Positions 52,266-60,522 of a stretch of DNA of 64,000 nucleotides are shown piece after piece. The position numbers and the translations under genes were made by a program. The stretch is from Actinomadura pelletieri DSM 43383 (GTDB taxonomy: Bacteria > Actinomycetota > Actinomycetes > Streptosporangiales > Streptosporangiaceae). Location of the stretch: the NCBI RefSeq assembly GCF_003634705.1, contig NZ_RBWU01000004.1, positions 310,001-374,000 of the forward strand, in the 5' to 3' direction. The notes beneath the pieces are model-generated. The model saw only the letters and a program-made list of their open reading frames with translations. It searched no databases and was not told the DNA's origin. Positions within the stretch are counted from its first letter, which is position 1. Each line of letters opens with the position of its first letter.

Positions 52266-53218
52266 CCGAGATGACGGTGCTCGTCGGCTACTCGCCCGAC
52301 GACCGCGGCGTCGACGCGCTCGCGCTGGCGGCCCTGGTCGTCCGGACACTGGTCGTCCGGACGCTGGACGCGCGGCTCGTGGTCGCGAACGTCCATCCGC
52401 CGCCGTGGCCCGCGCGCGGCCCCGGCTCGGTCGACGCCGAATGGGTCGGCTACCTCAGGTCGGAGTCGCGGGCGGCCCTCGACGAGGCCGTCGACCGGCT
52501 CGCCGAGGTGGGCGTCCCGGAGTCCGCCGTGACCACCCGCGTGCACGCCAACCGGGGCAGCGGGCGGGGCCTCATCGAGGTCGCCGGAGAGGTCGGCGCC
52601 GACCTCGTCGTCGTCGGGTCGGCGCCGCGCGGCCACCGTGGCCGCATCGCCATCGGCAGCACCGCCGACCAGCTCCTGCACGGCTCGCCCGTTCCGGTGC
52701 TGCTCGCGCCGCGCGGGTACGCCGACGCCGCGCCGGACCGGTTCGAGCGGATGACCATCGCGTACTGGCGCCGCCCCGACGTGGACGGGCCGCTGTCCGC
52801 GGCGGCCGAGTTCGCCGGGGCCCTGGGGGTGCCGCTGAGGCTGCTCACGCTGGTGACCCGCCCGCCCGGACTCGCGGCGAGGTTCGCCGAAGCGGGCGGC
52901 GCGCTGGACCGCCAGGTGGCGCAGGCGGACGAGGATCTCCGCGACGCCGCCGGACGGTTCGGCGGCGGTCCGCCGGTGGAGCGGCTGACGGCCGTGGGGA
53001 CCGGCCTCACCACGACGCTCGGCACGGTCGATATGCTTCCGGGCGAGATCCTGGCCTGCCTGTCCGGTCATGACGGGCCGTTGCGCAAGGTCTTCCTCGG
53101 GGAGGGCTCCGGCAAGATCGTCCGCGCGGCGCCGTGCCCGGTGCTGCTCCTTCCGCGCGGGGCCGTTCCCCGGGCCGCGCGGGGCCCGCGGGACTCCAGG
53201 GACGCGAGCGCGACTTAG
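52262..53218 (+). CDS. Tandem universal stress protein (UspA family)
   Basis: 318-residue protein with two Usp domains. Domain one (1-160) keeps the ATP-binding loop GSAPRGHRGRIAIGSTADQLL; domain two (165-300) has a shorter loop GEGSGKIVRAAPCPVLLLPRG. A five-residue direct repeat VVRTL-VVRTL near residue 25 comes from a 15-bp duplication. ATGA overlap with the permease couples it to the ADI operon, suggesting expression under oxygen or energy limitation. Its TAG stop lies inside the iron box of the suf operon. Confidence 0.9.
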   Translation: MTEMTVLVGYSPDDRGVDALALAALVVRTLVVRTLDARLVVANVHPPPWPARGPGSVDAEWVGYLRSESRAALDEAVDRLAEVGVPESAVTTRVHANRGSGRGLIEVAGEVGADLVVVGSAPRGHRGRIAIGSTADQLLHGSPVPVLLAPRGYADAAPDRFERMTIAYWRRPDVDGPLSAAAEFAGALGVPLRLLTLVTRPPGLAARFAEAGGALDRQVAQADEDLRDAAGRFGGGPPVERLTAVGTGLTTTLGTVDMLPGEILACLSGHDGPLRKVFLGEGSGKIVRAAPCPVLLLPRGAVPRAARGPRDSRDASAT

Positions 53219-53233
53219 GTAAGGCTTACCTGC
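53215..53233. promoter_or_regulatory. IdeR/DtxR-type iron box upstream of sufR
   Basis: TTAGGTAAGGCTTACCTGC matches the iron-box consensus TTAGGTTAGGCTAACCTAA at 15 of 19 positions and is itself palindromic over AGGTAAG-CTTACCT. It lies 62 bp upstream of sufR GTG 53295 and overlaps the usp stop codon. Ferrous-loaded IdeR/DtxR would repress suf when iron is plentiful. Assigned by consensus match. Confidence 0.75.
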
Positions 53234-53294
53234 GTGAGGCATGACATCGCCGATTCCGCTGTTTGAGGGGAAGGAATTACGGCACACTGATGTT

Positions 53295-54083
53295 GTGAAA
53301 AACGTGGACCAGGATCGGACGAGCGCGAAGGCCGCCGCGGCGCGGCCGTTCGGCCTGCCGTCCGTGCCCGGGCACACCGAGCGCGACACCCGCGCGAGGG
53401 TGGCCCGGCTGATCCTCGAACACGGGCCCGTCACGGCGTCCACGCTGGGGGAGCGCGTCGGTCTCACACCGGCCGCGGTCCGCCGGCACCTGGACGCGCT
53501 GCTGGCCGACGGCATGATCGAGGTGCGCAAGGCGCGGACGCCGCAGACCCGGCGCGGCCGGGGACGTCCCGCCAAGTGGTTCGCGATCACCGACGCCGGT
53601 CGCAGCGCGTTCGTGCACGCCTACGACGACCTGGCGACCAGCGCGCTGCGGTTCCTCGCCGAGACGGTGGGGGAGCACGCGGTCGCCGAGTTCGCCCGGC
53701 GGCAGATCGCCGATCTGGAGCGCCGCTACCGGCCCGTCGTCCAGGCCGCCCCGCCCCACCAGCGGGTCCGCACGCTCGCCGAGGCGCTGTCGAGCGACGG
53801 CTACGCGGCCGCCGCGGGGCAGGGTCCACGCCCGGGCGGCGGCGAACAACTGTGCCAGCACCACTGCCCGGTCGCGCACGTCGCCGCGGAGTTCCCGCAG
53901 CTGTGCGAGGCCGAGACCGAGGCGTTCAGCCGTCTGCTGGGCACGCCCGTCCAGCGACTGGCGACCATCGCCCACGGCGACGGCATCTGCACCACCCACG
54001 TCAGCCCCCGCTCCCTGTGCGGGACGGACGACGAGGAACGACCACTGAACGGTGACGAGGAGTCCGGAGGCACCTCCCTATGA
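53295..54083 (+). CDS. sufR: SufR-type iron-sulfur transcriptional regulator
   Basis: 262-residue ArsR-like winged-helix regulator. HTH LGERVGLTPAAVRRHLDALLADGMIEVR near residues 40-75 and RGRGRPAKWFAITDAGR; the C-terminal half has cysteines in LCQHHCP and QLCEAE that can ligate an Fe-S cluster, plus GICTTHVSPRSLC. As in Mycobacterium it should repress suf when clusters are replete. GTG 53295 gives KNVDQDRTS, like other actinobacterial SufR; ATG 53241 is an alternative. No Shine-Dalgarno, so perhaps leaderless. ATGA overlap with sufB. Confidence 0.93.
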   Translation: MKNVDQDRTSAKAAAARPFGLPSVPGHTERDTRARVARLILEHGPVTASTLGERVGLTPAAVRRHLDALLADGMIEVRKARTPQTRRGRGRPAKWFAITDAGRSAFVHAYDDLATSALRFLAETVGEHAVAEFARRQIADLERRYRPVVQAAPPHQRVRTLAEALSSDGYAAAAGQGPRPGGGEQLCQHHCPVAHVAAEFPQLCEAETEAFSRLLGTPVQRLATIAHGDGICTTHVSPRSLCGTDDEERPLNGDEESGGTSL

Positions 54084-55492
54084 CTACGGCTGCCCACCCC
54101 GAGCTGGAAGGGCTCGACAGGTACAAGTTCGGCTGGGCCGACTCGGACGAGGCGGGCGCGTCGGCTCGGCGCGGCCTGAACGAGGACGTCGTCCGCGACA
54201 TCTCGGCCAAGAAGGGCGAGCCGGACTGGATGCTCGCCCTGCGTCTCAAGGGGCTGCGGCTTTTCGACAAGAAGCCGATGCCCACCTGGGGCTCCGACCT
54301 GTCGGACATCGATTTCGACAACATCAAGTACTTCGTGCGCTCCACCGAGCAGCAGGCGACGTCCTGGGAGGAGCTTCCCGAGGACATCAAGAACACCTAC
54401 GACAAGCTCGGCATCCCCGAGGCGGAGAAGCAGCGCCTCATCGCGGGCGTCGCCGCCCAGTACGAGTCGGAGGTCGTCTACCACAAGATCCGCGAGGACC
54501 TTGAGGAGAAGGGCGTCATCTTCCTCGACACCGACACCGGCCTGCGCGAGCACCCGGAGATCTTCCAGGAGTACTTCGGCTCGGTCATCCCCGTCGGCGA
54601 CAACAAGTTCGCCGCGCTGAACACGGCCGTGTGGTCGGGTGGCTCGTTCATCTACGTCCCGCCGGGCGTGCACGTGGAGATCCCGCTCCAGGCCTATTTC
54701 CGGATCAACACCGAGAACATGGGGCAGTTCGAGCGGACGCTGATCATCGCCGACGAGGGCTCCTATGTCCACTATGTCGAGGGTTGTACCGCTCCGATCT
54801 ACAAGTCGGACTCGCTGCACTCCGCCGTCGTCGAGATCGTCGTGAAGAAGGACGCCCGCGTCCGGTACACGACCATCCAGAACTGGTCCAACAACGTCTA
54901 CAACCTGGTGACCAAGCGCGCCGTCGCCTACGAGGGCGCCACCATGGAGTGGGTCGACGGCAACATCGGCTCCAAGGTCACCATGAAGTACCCGGCGGTC
55001 TACCTGCTCGGCGAGCACGCCAAGGGCGAGACCCTGTCGATCGCGTTCGCGGGTGAGGACCAGCACCAGGACGCGGGCGCCAAGATGGTGCACGCCGCGC
55101 CGAACACCTCCTCCAGCATCATCTCCAAGTCGGTGGCGCGCGGCGGGGGCCGCACGTCCTACCGGGGCCTGGTGCAGATCCAGGAGGGCGCCGAGCACAG
55201 CAAGTCGACCGTGAAGTGCGACGCGCTGCTCGTCGACCAGATCAGCCGGTCCGACACCTACCCGTACGTCGACGTCCGCGAGGACGACGTGGAGATGGGC
55301 CACGAGGCCACCGTCTCCAAGGTCTCGGAGCAGCAACTGTTCTACCTGATGAGCCGCGGCCTCACCGAGGACGAGGCGATGGCGATGATCGTGCGCGGGT
55401 TCGTCGAGCCCATCGCGCGCGAGCTGCCGATGGAGTACGCGCTTGAGCTGAACCGGCTCATCGAACTGCAGATGGAAGGAGCCGTCGGCTGA
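54080..55492 (+). CDS. sufB: Fe-S cluster scaffold subunit SufB
   Basis: 470-residue core of the SufBCD scaffold. Conserved blocks: VRSTEQQATSWEELPEDIK, YIYVPPGVHVEIPLQAYFRIN-like segment near 190, EGCTAPIY, and the C-terminal catalytic Cys region STVKCDALL followed by SDTYPYVDVREDDVEMGHEATV. No intein interrupts it, unlike many mycobacterial SufB. ATG 54080 overlaps the sufR stop; the stop overlaps sufD as TGATG. Confidence 0.97.
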   Translation: MTTAAHPELEGLDRYKFGWADSDEAGASARRGLNEDVVRDISAKKGEPDWMLALRLKGLRLFDKKPMPTWGSDLSDIDFDNIKYFVRSTEQQATSWEELPEDIKNTYDKLGIPEAEKQRLIAGVAAQYESEVVYHKIREDLEEKGVIFLDTDTGLREHPEIFQEYFGSVIPVGDNKFAALNTAVWSGGSFIYVPPGVHVEIPLQAYFRINTENMGQFERTLIIADEGSYVHYVEGCTAPIYKSDSLHSAVVEIVVKKDARVRYTTIQNWSNNVYNLVTKRAVAYEGATMEWVDGNIGSKVTMKYPAVYLLGEHAKGETLSIAFAGEDQHQDAGAKMVHAAPNTSSSIISKSVARGGGRTSYRGLVQIQEGAEHSKSTVKCDALLVDQISRSDTYPYVDVREDDVEMGHEATVSKVSEQQLFYLMSRGLTEDEAMAMIVRGFVEPIARELPMEYALELNRLIELQMEGAVG

Positions 55493-56628
55493 TGGGGCTC
55501 GACGTCAAGCCTCTCTCGACGCTGCACGACAGGGCGTCGTTCGAGGTCGCCGACTTCGACGTGCCGACCGGCCGGGAGGAGGAGTGGCGGTTCACGCCGC
55601 TGCGCCGCCTCCGCGGCCTGCACAACGGCACGGCCGAGGACGGCGGCAAGGTCCTGGTGGAGACCGAGGCGCCGCCGGAGGTGACCGTCGAGACGGTCGG
55701 CCGCGACGACGCCCGGCTCGGCCGGGCCTACGTCCCGTCCGACCGGGTCAGCGCGCAGGCGTGGAACTCCTTCACCCAGGCCACGGTCGTGACCGTCCCG
55801 AAGGAGGCGGTCGCGTCCGCGCCGACCGTGCTGCGGGTGCGCGGCGAGGACGCCTCCGCCGCCGCCTTCGGCCACACCACCGTGATCGTGGAACCGTTCG
55901 CCGAGGCCACCGTCGTGCTGACGCACCGCGGCTCCGCCACGTACGCCGACAACGTCGAGTTCGTCGTCGGCGACGGCGCCCGCCTCTCGGTGATCAGCCT
56001 GCAGGACTGGTCGGACGACGGCGTCCACGTGTCCCACCAGCACGCCCGCCTCGGCCGCGACGCCCGGTTCGTCTCGCACAACGTGACGCTCGGCGGCGAC
56101 GTCGTGCGGATCTCCCCGTCCGTCTCCTACGAGGGGCCCGGCGGCGACGCCGAACTGTACGGGGTGTACTTCGTGGACGGCGGCCAGCACCTGGAGCACC
56201 GCCTCCTCGTCGACCACGCCGTGCCGAACTGCCGCAGCCGCGTCGACTACCGCGGCGCCCTGCAGGACCAGGACGCCCATGCCGTCTGGATCGGCGACGT
56301 GATCATCCGCGCGGAGGCGGAGGGCACCGACACCTACGAGCTGAACCGCAACCTCGTGCTGACCGACGGGACGCGGGTCGACTCCGTGCCGAACCTGGAG
56401 ATCCTCACCGGCGAGGTCGCCGGCGCCGGGCACGCCTCGGCGTCCGGCCGTCTCGACGACGAGCACCTGTTCTACCTCCAGGCCCGTGGGATCACCTTCG
56501 ACCAGGCGCGCCGCATGATCGTCCGTGGCTTCCTCGGCCAGCTGGTCGAACGCATCGAGGTCGTCGAGGTGCGCGAGAAGGTGCGGGAGGCCATCGAGGC
56601 GGAGCTCGACCGGGGGTCGGACGCATGA
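55492..56628 (+). CDS. sufD: Fe-S assembly subunit SufD
   Basis: 378-residue SufB paralogue forming the SufBC2D complex. N-terminal GREEEWRFTPLRRLRGL, beta-helix core, and C-terminal HRLLVDHAVPNCRSRVDYRGAL and LFYLQARGITFDQARRMIVRGFL are diagnostic, with the conserved His in VDHAVPN. One-base overlap with sufB and four-base overlap with the Rieske gene show strict translational coupling. Confidence 0.96.
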   Translation: MGLDVKPLSTLHDRASFEVADFDVPTGREEEWRFTPLRRLRGLHNGTAEDGGKVLVETEAPPEVTVETVGRDDARLGRAYVPSDRVSAQAWNSFTQATVVTVPKEAVASAPTVLRVRGEDASAAAFGHTTVIVEPFAEATVVLTHRGSATYADNVEFVVGDGARLSVISLQDWSDDGVHVSHQHARLGRDARFVSHNVTLGGDVVRISPSVSYEGPGGDAELYGVYFVDGGQHLEHRLLVDHAVPNCRSRVDYRGALQDQDAHAVWIGDVIIRAEAEGTDTYELNRNLVLTDGTRVDSVPNLEILTGEVAGAGHASASGRLDDEHLFYLQARGITFDQARRMIVRGFLGQLVERIEVVEVREKVREAIEAELDRGSDA

Positions 56629-56942
56629 CGTACGTGAAGGTGTGCGCCCTCGCCGACGTCCCCGCGGACGGGGCCCTGGCCGTCGAGGTCGACGACACGC
56701 CCGTCGCGATCGCGCGCAGCGGCGACGAGCTGTACGCCGTCAACGACATCTGCTCGCACGCCGAGGTCTCGCTCTCCGAGGGCGAGGTCTACGACGGCAC
56801 GATCGAGTGCTGGCTGCACGGGTCCTGCTTCGACCTGCGCACCGGCAAGCCCACCAACCCACCGGCCACGCAGCCGGTCGCCACCTACAAGGTCAAGGTC
56901 GAGGACGGCGACGTCTACGTGTCGCTCGCGGCCGACGACTGA
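56625..56942 (+). CDS. Rieske-type [2Fe-2S] ferredoxin of the suf operon
   Basis: 105-residue Rieske ferredoxin. Ligands C-x-H in ICSHAEVSL and C-x2-H in CWLHGSCFD are intact, spaced as in the small non-heme (bphA3-like) type. The gene is a standard member between sufD and sufC in actinobacteria; it may deliver electrons for cluster or iron handling, but the exact role is not settled. ATG 56625 overlaps the sufD stop. Confidence 0.93.
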   Translation: MTYVKVCALADVPADGALAVEVDDTPVAIARSGDELYAVNDICSHAEVSLSEGEVYDGTIECWLHGSCFDLRTGKPTNPPATQPVATYKVKVEDGDVYVSLAADD

Positions 56943-56964
56943 TCGAGTAAGGACTACACGCACT

Positions 56965-57729
56965 ATGGCCACGCTTGAGATCCGCGACCTCCACGTCTCC
57001 GTCGGCGACGGTTCCGACGGGGCGAAGGAGATCCTGCGCGGGGTCGACCTGACCGTGCAGGCCGGCGAGACCCACGCGATCATGGGGCCGAACGGCTCCG
57101 GCAAGTCCACCCTCGCCTACGCGGTCGCCGGGCACCCCAAGTACGAGGTGACGTCGGGGACCGTCACCCTCGACGGCGAGGACGTCCTCGACATGACGGT
57201 CGACGAACGCGCCCGCGCCGGGCTGTTCCTGGCGATGCAGTACCCGGTCGAGGTGCCCGGCGTGTCCGTCTCCAACTTCCTGCGCTCCGCCGTGACGGCC
57301 GTCCGCGGCGAGGCCCCGAAGCTGCGCGAGTTCTCCAAGGACATGAAGCAGGCGATGGAGAACCTGTCCATCGACCCGGCGTTCGCGCAGCGCAGCCTGA
57401 ACGAGGGCTTCTCCGGCGGTGAGAAGAAGCGGCACGAGATCCTGCAGCTGGAGATGCTGAAGCCGAAGGTCGCCGTCTTGGACGAGACCGACTCCGGCCT
57501 GGACGTCGACGCCCTCAAGGTCGTCGCCGAGGGCGTCAACCGGTTCGCGTCCGGCGAGACCGGCGTCCTGCTCATCACTCACTACACCCGCATCCTCCGC
57601 TACGTGAAGCCCGACTTCGTGCACGTGTTCGCCGGTGGACGCGTCGTCGCCGAGGGCGGCCCCGAACTGGCCGACGAGCTGGAGGAGCAGGGCTACGAGA
57701 AGTACGTGAAGGCGGGCGCTGCCCTATGA
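56965..57729 (+). CDS. sufC: Fe-S assembly ATPase SufC
   Basis: 254-residue ABC-type ATPase driving the SufBCD scaffold. Walker A GPNGSGKST, signature FSGGEKKRHE, Walker B VAVLDETDSGLDVDAL and H-loop LITHYTRIL. The Walker B Asp-Glu and the ETDSGLD form are SufC hallmarks. AAGGA upstream of ATG 56965; its stop overlaps sufS as ATGA. Confidence 0.97.
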   Translation: MATLEIRDLHVSVGDGSDGAKEILRGVDLTVQAGETHAIMGPNGSGKSTLAYAVAGHPKYEVTSGTVTLDGEDVLDMTVDERARAGLFLAMQYPVEVPGVSVSNFLRSAVTAVRGEAPKLREFSKDMKQAMENLSIDPAFAQRSLNEGFSGGEKKRHEILQLEMLKPKVAVLDETDSGLDVDALKVVAEGVNRFASGETGVLLITHYTRILRYVKPDFVHVFAGGRVVAEGGPELADELEEQGYEKYVKAGAAL

Positions 57730-59015
57730 GCGACTCCGCTCCACAGCCGGCGGGGAGCCTGCTGCCGGAGGAGCTGAAGAAGGACTTCCCGCTGCTCCAG
57801 CGCACGGTTCGCGGCGGACGTCCCCTGGTGTACCTCGACTCGGGCGCGACGTCGCAGAAGCCGGTCCGCGTCCTGGACGCGGAGCGCCGGTTCTACGAGC
57901 GGCACAACGCGGCGCCGCACCGCGGGGCGCACCAGCTCGCCGAGGAGGCGACCGAGGCCTACGAGAACGCCCGCGCGTCCATCGCCCGGTTCATCGGCGC
58001 GTCGACCTCCGAGGTGGTGTTCACCAAGAACGCCACCGAGGCCATCAACCTGGTCGCCTACGCCATGAGCAACGCCGCGACCGCGGGCCCGGAGGCCGAA
58101 CGGTTCGCGGTCGGCCCCGGCGACGAGGTCGTGGTGACGGAGATGGAGCACCACGCCAACCTCGTCCCGTGGCAGCAGCTCTGCCGCAGGACCGGCGCCA
58201 CGCTGCGCTGGTTCGGCATCACCGACGACGGCCGTCTCGACCTGGAGCAGCTCGACGACATCGTCAACGAGCGCACGAAGATCGTGGCGTTGACCCACCA
58301 GTCGAACGTCCTCGGCACCGTCCCCCCGGTCGAGCGGATCGCGGCACGGGCCCACGCCGTCGGCGCGCTGGTCCTGCTGGACTCCGCGCAGGCGGTCCCG
58401 CACCAGCCGGTGGACGTCGCCGACCTCGGTGTCGACTTCCTGACGTTCTCCGGCCACAAGATGCTCGGCCCGACCGGCATCGGCGTGCTGTGGGGACGCG
58501 GCGAGCTGCTGGAGGTCATGCCGCCGTTCATCACCGGCGGATCCATGATCGAGGTCGTCCACATGGACGAGACCACGTTCATGCCGCCGCCGCAGCGGTT
58601 CGAGGCGGGCGTCCCGATGACCGCGCAGGCCATCGGCCTCGGCGCCGCCTGCGACTACCTCGCCGAGATCGGCATGGACCGCGTGCACTCCCACGAGGTG
58701 GCCCTCACCGCCTACGCCCTCGAGCGGCTCGGCGAGATCCCCGGCGTCCGGATCGTCGGCCCCGGCACCACCGAGGCCCGCGGCGGGGCCGTGTCGTTCA
58801 CCGTCGAGGACATCCACCCGCACGACGTCGGTCAGGTCCTCGACGACCAGGGCGTCGAGGTCCGCGTCGGGCACCACTGCGCCTGGCCGATCTGCCGCCG
58901 CTTCGGCATCCCGGCGACGACCCGCGCGACGTTCTACCTCTACAACACGCTCGGCGACGTGGACGCCCTCGCCGACGGGGTGCGGCAGGCCCAGAAGTTC
59001 TTCGGGACCGCCTGA
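57726..59015 (+). CDS. sufS: Cysteine desulfurase SufS
   Basis: 429-residue PLP enzyme supplying sulfur from cysteine. GVDFLTFSGHKMLGPTGIGVLWG carries the Schiff-base Lys near residue 240, EMEHHANLVPWQ the substrate His, and VRVGHHCAWPICRRFG the persulfide Cys near 380. ATG 57726 overlaps sufC. Sulfur is passed to SufU, the next gene. Confidence 0.96.
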   Translation: MSDSAPQPAGSLLPEELKKDFPLLQRTVRGGRPLVYLDSGATSQKPVRVLDAERRFYERHNAAPHRGAHQLAEEATEAYENARASIARFIGASTSEVVFTKNATEAINLVAYAMSNAATAGPEAERFAVGPGDEVVVTEMEHHANLVPWQQLCRRTGATLRWFGITDDGRLDLEQLDDIVNERTKIVALTHQSNVLGTVPPVERIAARAHAVGALVLLDSAQAVPHQPVDVADLGVDFLTFSGHKMLGPTGIGVLWGRGELLEVMPPFITGGSMIEVVHMDETTFMPPPQRFEAGVPMTAQAIGLGAACDYLAEIGMDRVHSHEVALTAYALERLGEIPGVRIVGPGTTEARGGAVSFTVEDIHPHDVGQVLDDQGVEVRVGHHCAWPICRRFGIPATTRATFYLYNTLGDVDALADGVRQAQKFFGTA

Positions 59016-59070
59016 GGAACAGGCCCCGAACCCTCCCTGTTGTAGCGAGAAAGGCCTCGGAAAGGACGAC

Positions 59071-59529
59071 ATGCAGCTGGAGGCGATGTACCAGGAGGTC
59101 ATCCTGGACCATTACCGCAACCCCCACCACCGGGGGCTGCGTGAGCCGTTCGAGGGCGAGGCGCACCACGTCAACCCGACCTGCGGCGACGAGGTGACGC
59201 TGCGCGTCCACCTGGACGGCGACGGCCGGGACGCCACGGTCGCCGACGTCTCCTACGACGCGATGGGCTGCTCCATCAGCCAGGCCAGCGCCTCGGTGAT
59301 GTCCGACCTGGTCATCGGGAAGTCCGTCAAGGAGGCGATGGCGGTCGGCGAGGAGTTCCTCACGCTGATGCAGTCCCGGGGCCGGGACGTCGACGCCGAC
59401 GAGGACGTCCTGGAGGACGCCATCGCCTTCGCCGGGGTCTCCAAGTACCCCGCCCGCATCAAATGCGCCCTGCTCGCCTGGATGGCGTGGAAGGACGCGA
59501 CCGCCCGCGCACTCGGAGAGGCATCATGA
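59071..59529 (+). CDS. sufU: Sulfur-transfer/scaffold protein SufU
   Basis: 152-residue SufU, which in Gram-positives accepts sulfur from SufS through zinc-bound cysteines. The ligand set NPTCGDEV, MGCSISQ and IKCALLAW is complete. AAAGGA lies ahead of ATG 59071, 55 bp after sufS. The stop overlaps the SufT start as ATGA. Confidence 0.95.
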   Translation: MQLEAMYQEVILDHYRNPHHRGLREPFEGEAHHVNPTCGDEVTLRVHLDGDGRDATVADVSYDAMGCSISQASASVMSDLVIGKSVKEAMAVGEEFLTLMQSRGRDVDADEDVLEDAIAFAGVSKYPARIKCALLAWMAWKDATARALGEAS

Positions 59530-59846
59530 CCGAAACCACCGCCGTCCCCGAGGAAGAGATCCTCGAGGCCCTCAAGGACGTCGTCGACCCCGAACTCGGC
59601 ATCAACGTCGTCGACCTCGGCCTGGTCTACGGCGTGAACCTCGACGACGAGGTCGCCACCCTCGACATGACGCTCACCAGCGCCGCCTGCCCGCTCACCG
59701 ACGTGATCGAGGACCAGGCCCACAGCGCCCTGGAGGGCCTCGTCAAGGACGTCAAGATCAACTGGGTCTGGCTCCCCCCGTGGGGCCCCGACAAGATCAC
59801 CGACGAGGGCCGCGACCAACTCCGCGCCCTGGGCTTCAACGTCTGA
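59526..59846 (+). CDS. sufT: SufT-type (DUF59/MIP18) Fe-S assembly protein
   Basis: 106-residue MIP18-family protein. EEILEALKDVVDPELGINVVDLGLVYGV is the DUF59 signature, with LTSAACPLTDVIEDQ carrying the conserved Cys near residue 55 and WVWLPPWGPDKIT at the end. Such proteins aid maturation of Fe-S targets. Last gene of the suf operon; its 3' end overlaps the convergent membrane protein by 11 bp. Confidence 0.92.
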   Translation: MTETTAVPEEEILEALKDVVDPELGINVVDLGLVYGVNLDDEVATLDMTLTSAACPLTDVIEDQAHSALEGLVKDVKINWVWLPPWGPDKITDEGRDQLRALGFNV

Positions 59847-60372
59847 CCCCGCTCGGCCGGAGCGTGTGGGTGATCGGCCACAGCGACCAGATCGCCAGGA
59901 CCACGCCGAGGCGGACGAGCCAGGCGAGCAGGGCCGCGGTCCGGTCGGGGTCGCCGACCCACGCGATCATGGCGAGCAGGAGGCCGCAGGCGAGGGCGGT
60001 GGCGCCGACCGCCTTGCCGAACTCGCGCCATTCGTAGCGGGTGCGGGCCCGGCCGTCGGCGGGCTTGCCGCGGGGCGGCGGGCCGTCGGCGAAGCGGTGC
60101 GCGAAGCGCTCGTCGGCCCAGCGGACCATGCTCGGCCCGAACGCGACCGAGTAGCCGAGATAGGCGGCGGCGAGGCCGTGCGCGAAGCCCGCGGTGGCGC
60201 CGTTCCCGAGGTCGAGCGCCGTGGCGACCAGCAGGACGAGGTCGACCAGCGGGACGCACCACAGGAGCGCGGCGCCGGTCCGGCGCAGGCGGAGCACGTA
60301 GCGGGCGGCGAGGCCCGCGGCGAGGACGACCCAGAAGCCGATCTCGCATCCGGCGGTGATCGCGATGAGCAC
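59836..60372 (-). CDS. Integral membrane protein of unknown function
   Basis: 178 residues with four to five hydrophobic segments (about 1-25, 33-55, 60-80, 125-145, 150-170) and a polar loop of about 40 residues after the third (WADERFAHRFADGPPPRGKPADGRA). GTG 60372 is placed after GGAAGGGAA. Resembles conserved actinobacterial membrane proteins without assigned role. Divergent from the two-component operon; the 150 bp between contain an AGGATG-N7-CATCCT repeat at 60458-60476. Confidence 0.8.
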   Translation of the reverse strand: MLIAITAGCEIGFWVVLAAGLAARYVLRLRRTGAALLWCVPLVDLVLLVATALDLGNGATAGFAHGLAAAYLGYSVAFGPSMVRWADERFAHRFADGPPPRGKPADGRARTRYEWREFGKAVGATALACGLLLAMIAWVGDPDRTAALLAWLVRLGVVLAIWSLWPITHTLRPSGVRR

Positions 60373-60522
60373 GTGGATTCCCTTCCGACGGTTTCCATCC
60401 TGGTCCGGGAAGGGGCCGGGATCGTCGTCCGTGGTGGGGGTTCGGCGGGTCGTCCGAAGGATGTACGGGGCATCCTCACCCGGGCGGAGGAGGCGTCGGC
60501 GCGGGGATGCTGAGATGGAGGG

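Noticed and set aside
54080..55492. Intein in SufB, as found in mycobacteria
   Set aside because: The 470-residue protein is uninterrupted and of normal length; no intein blocks are present.
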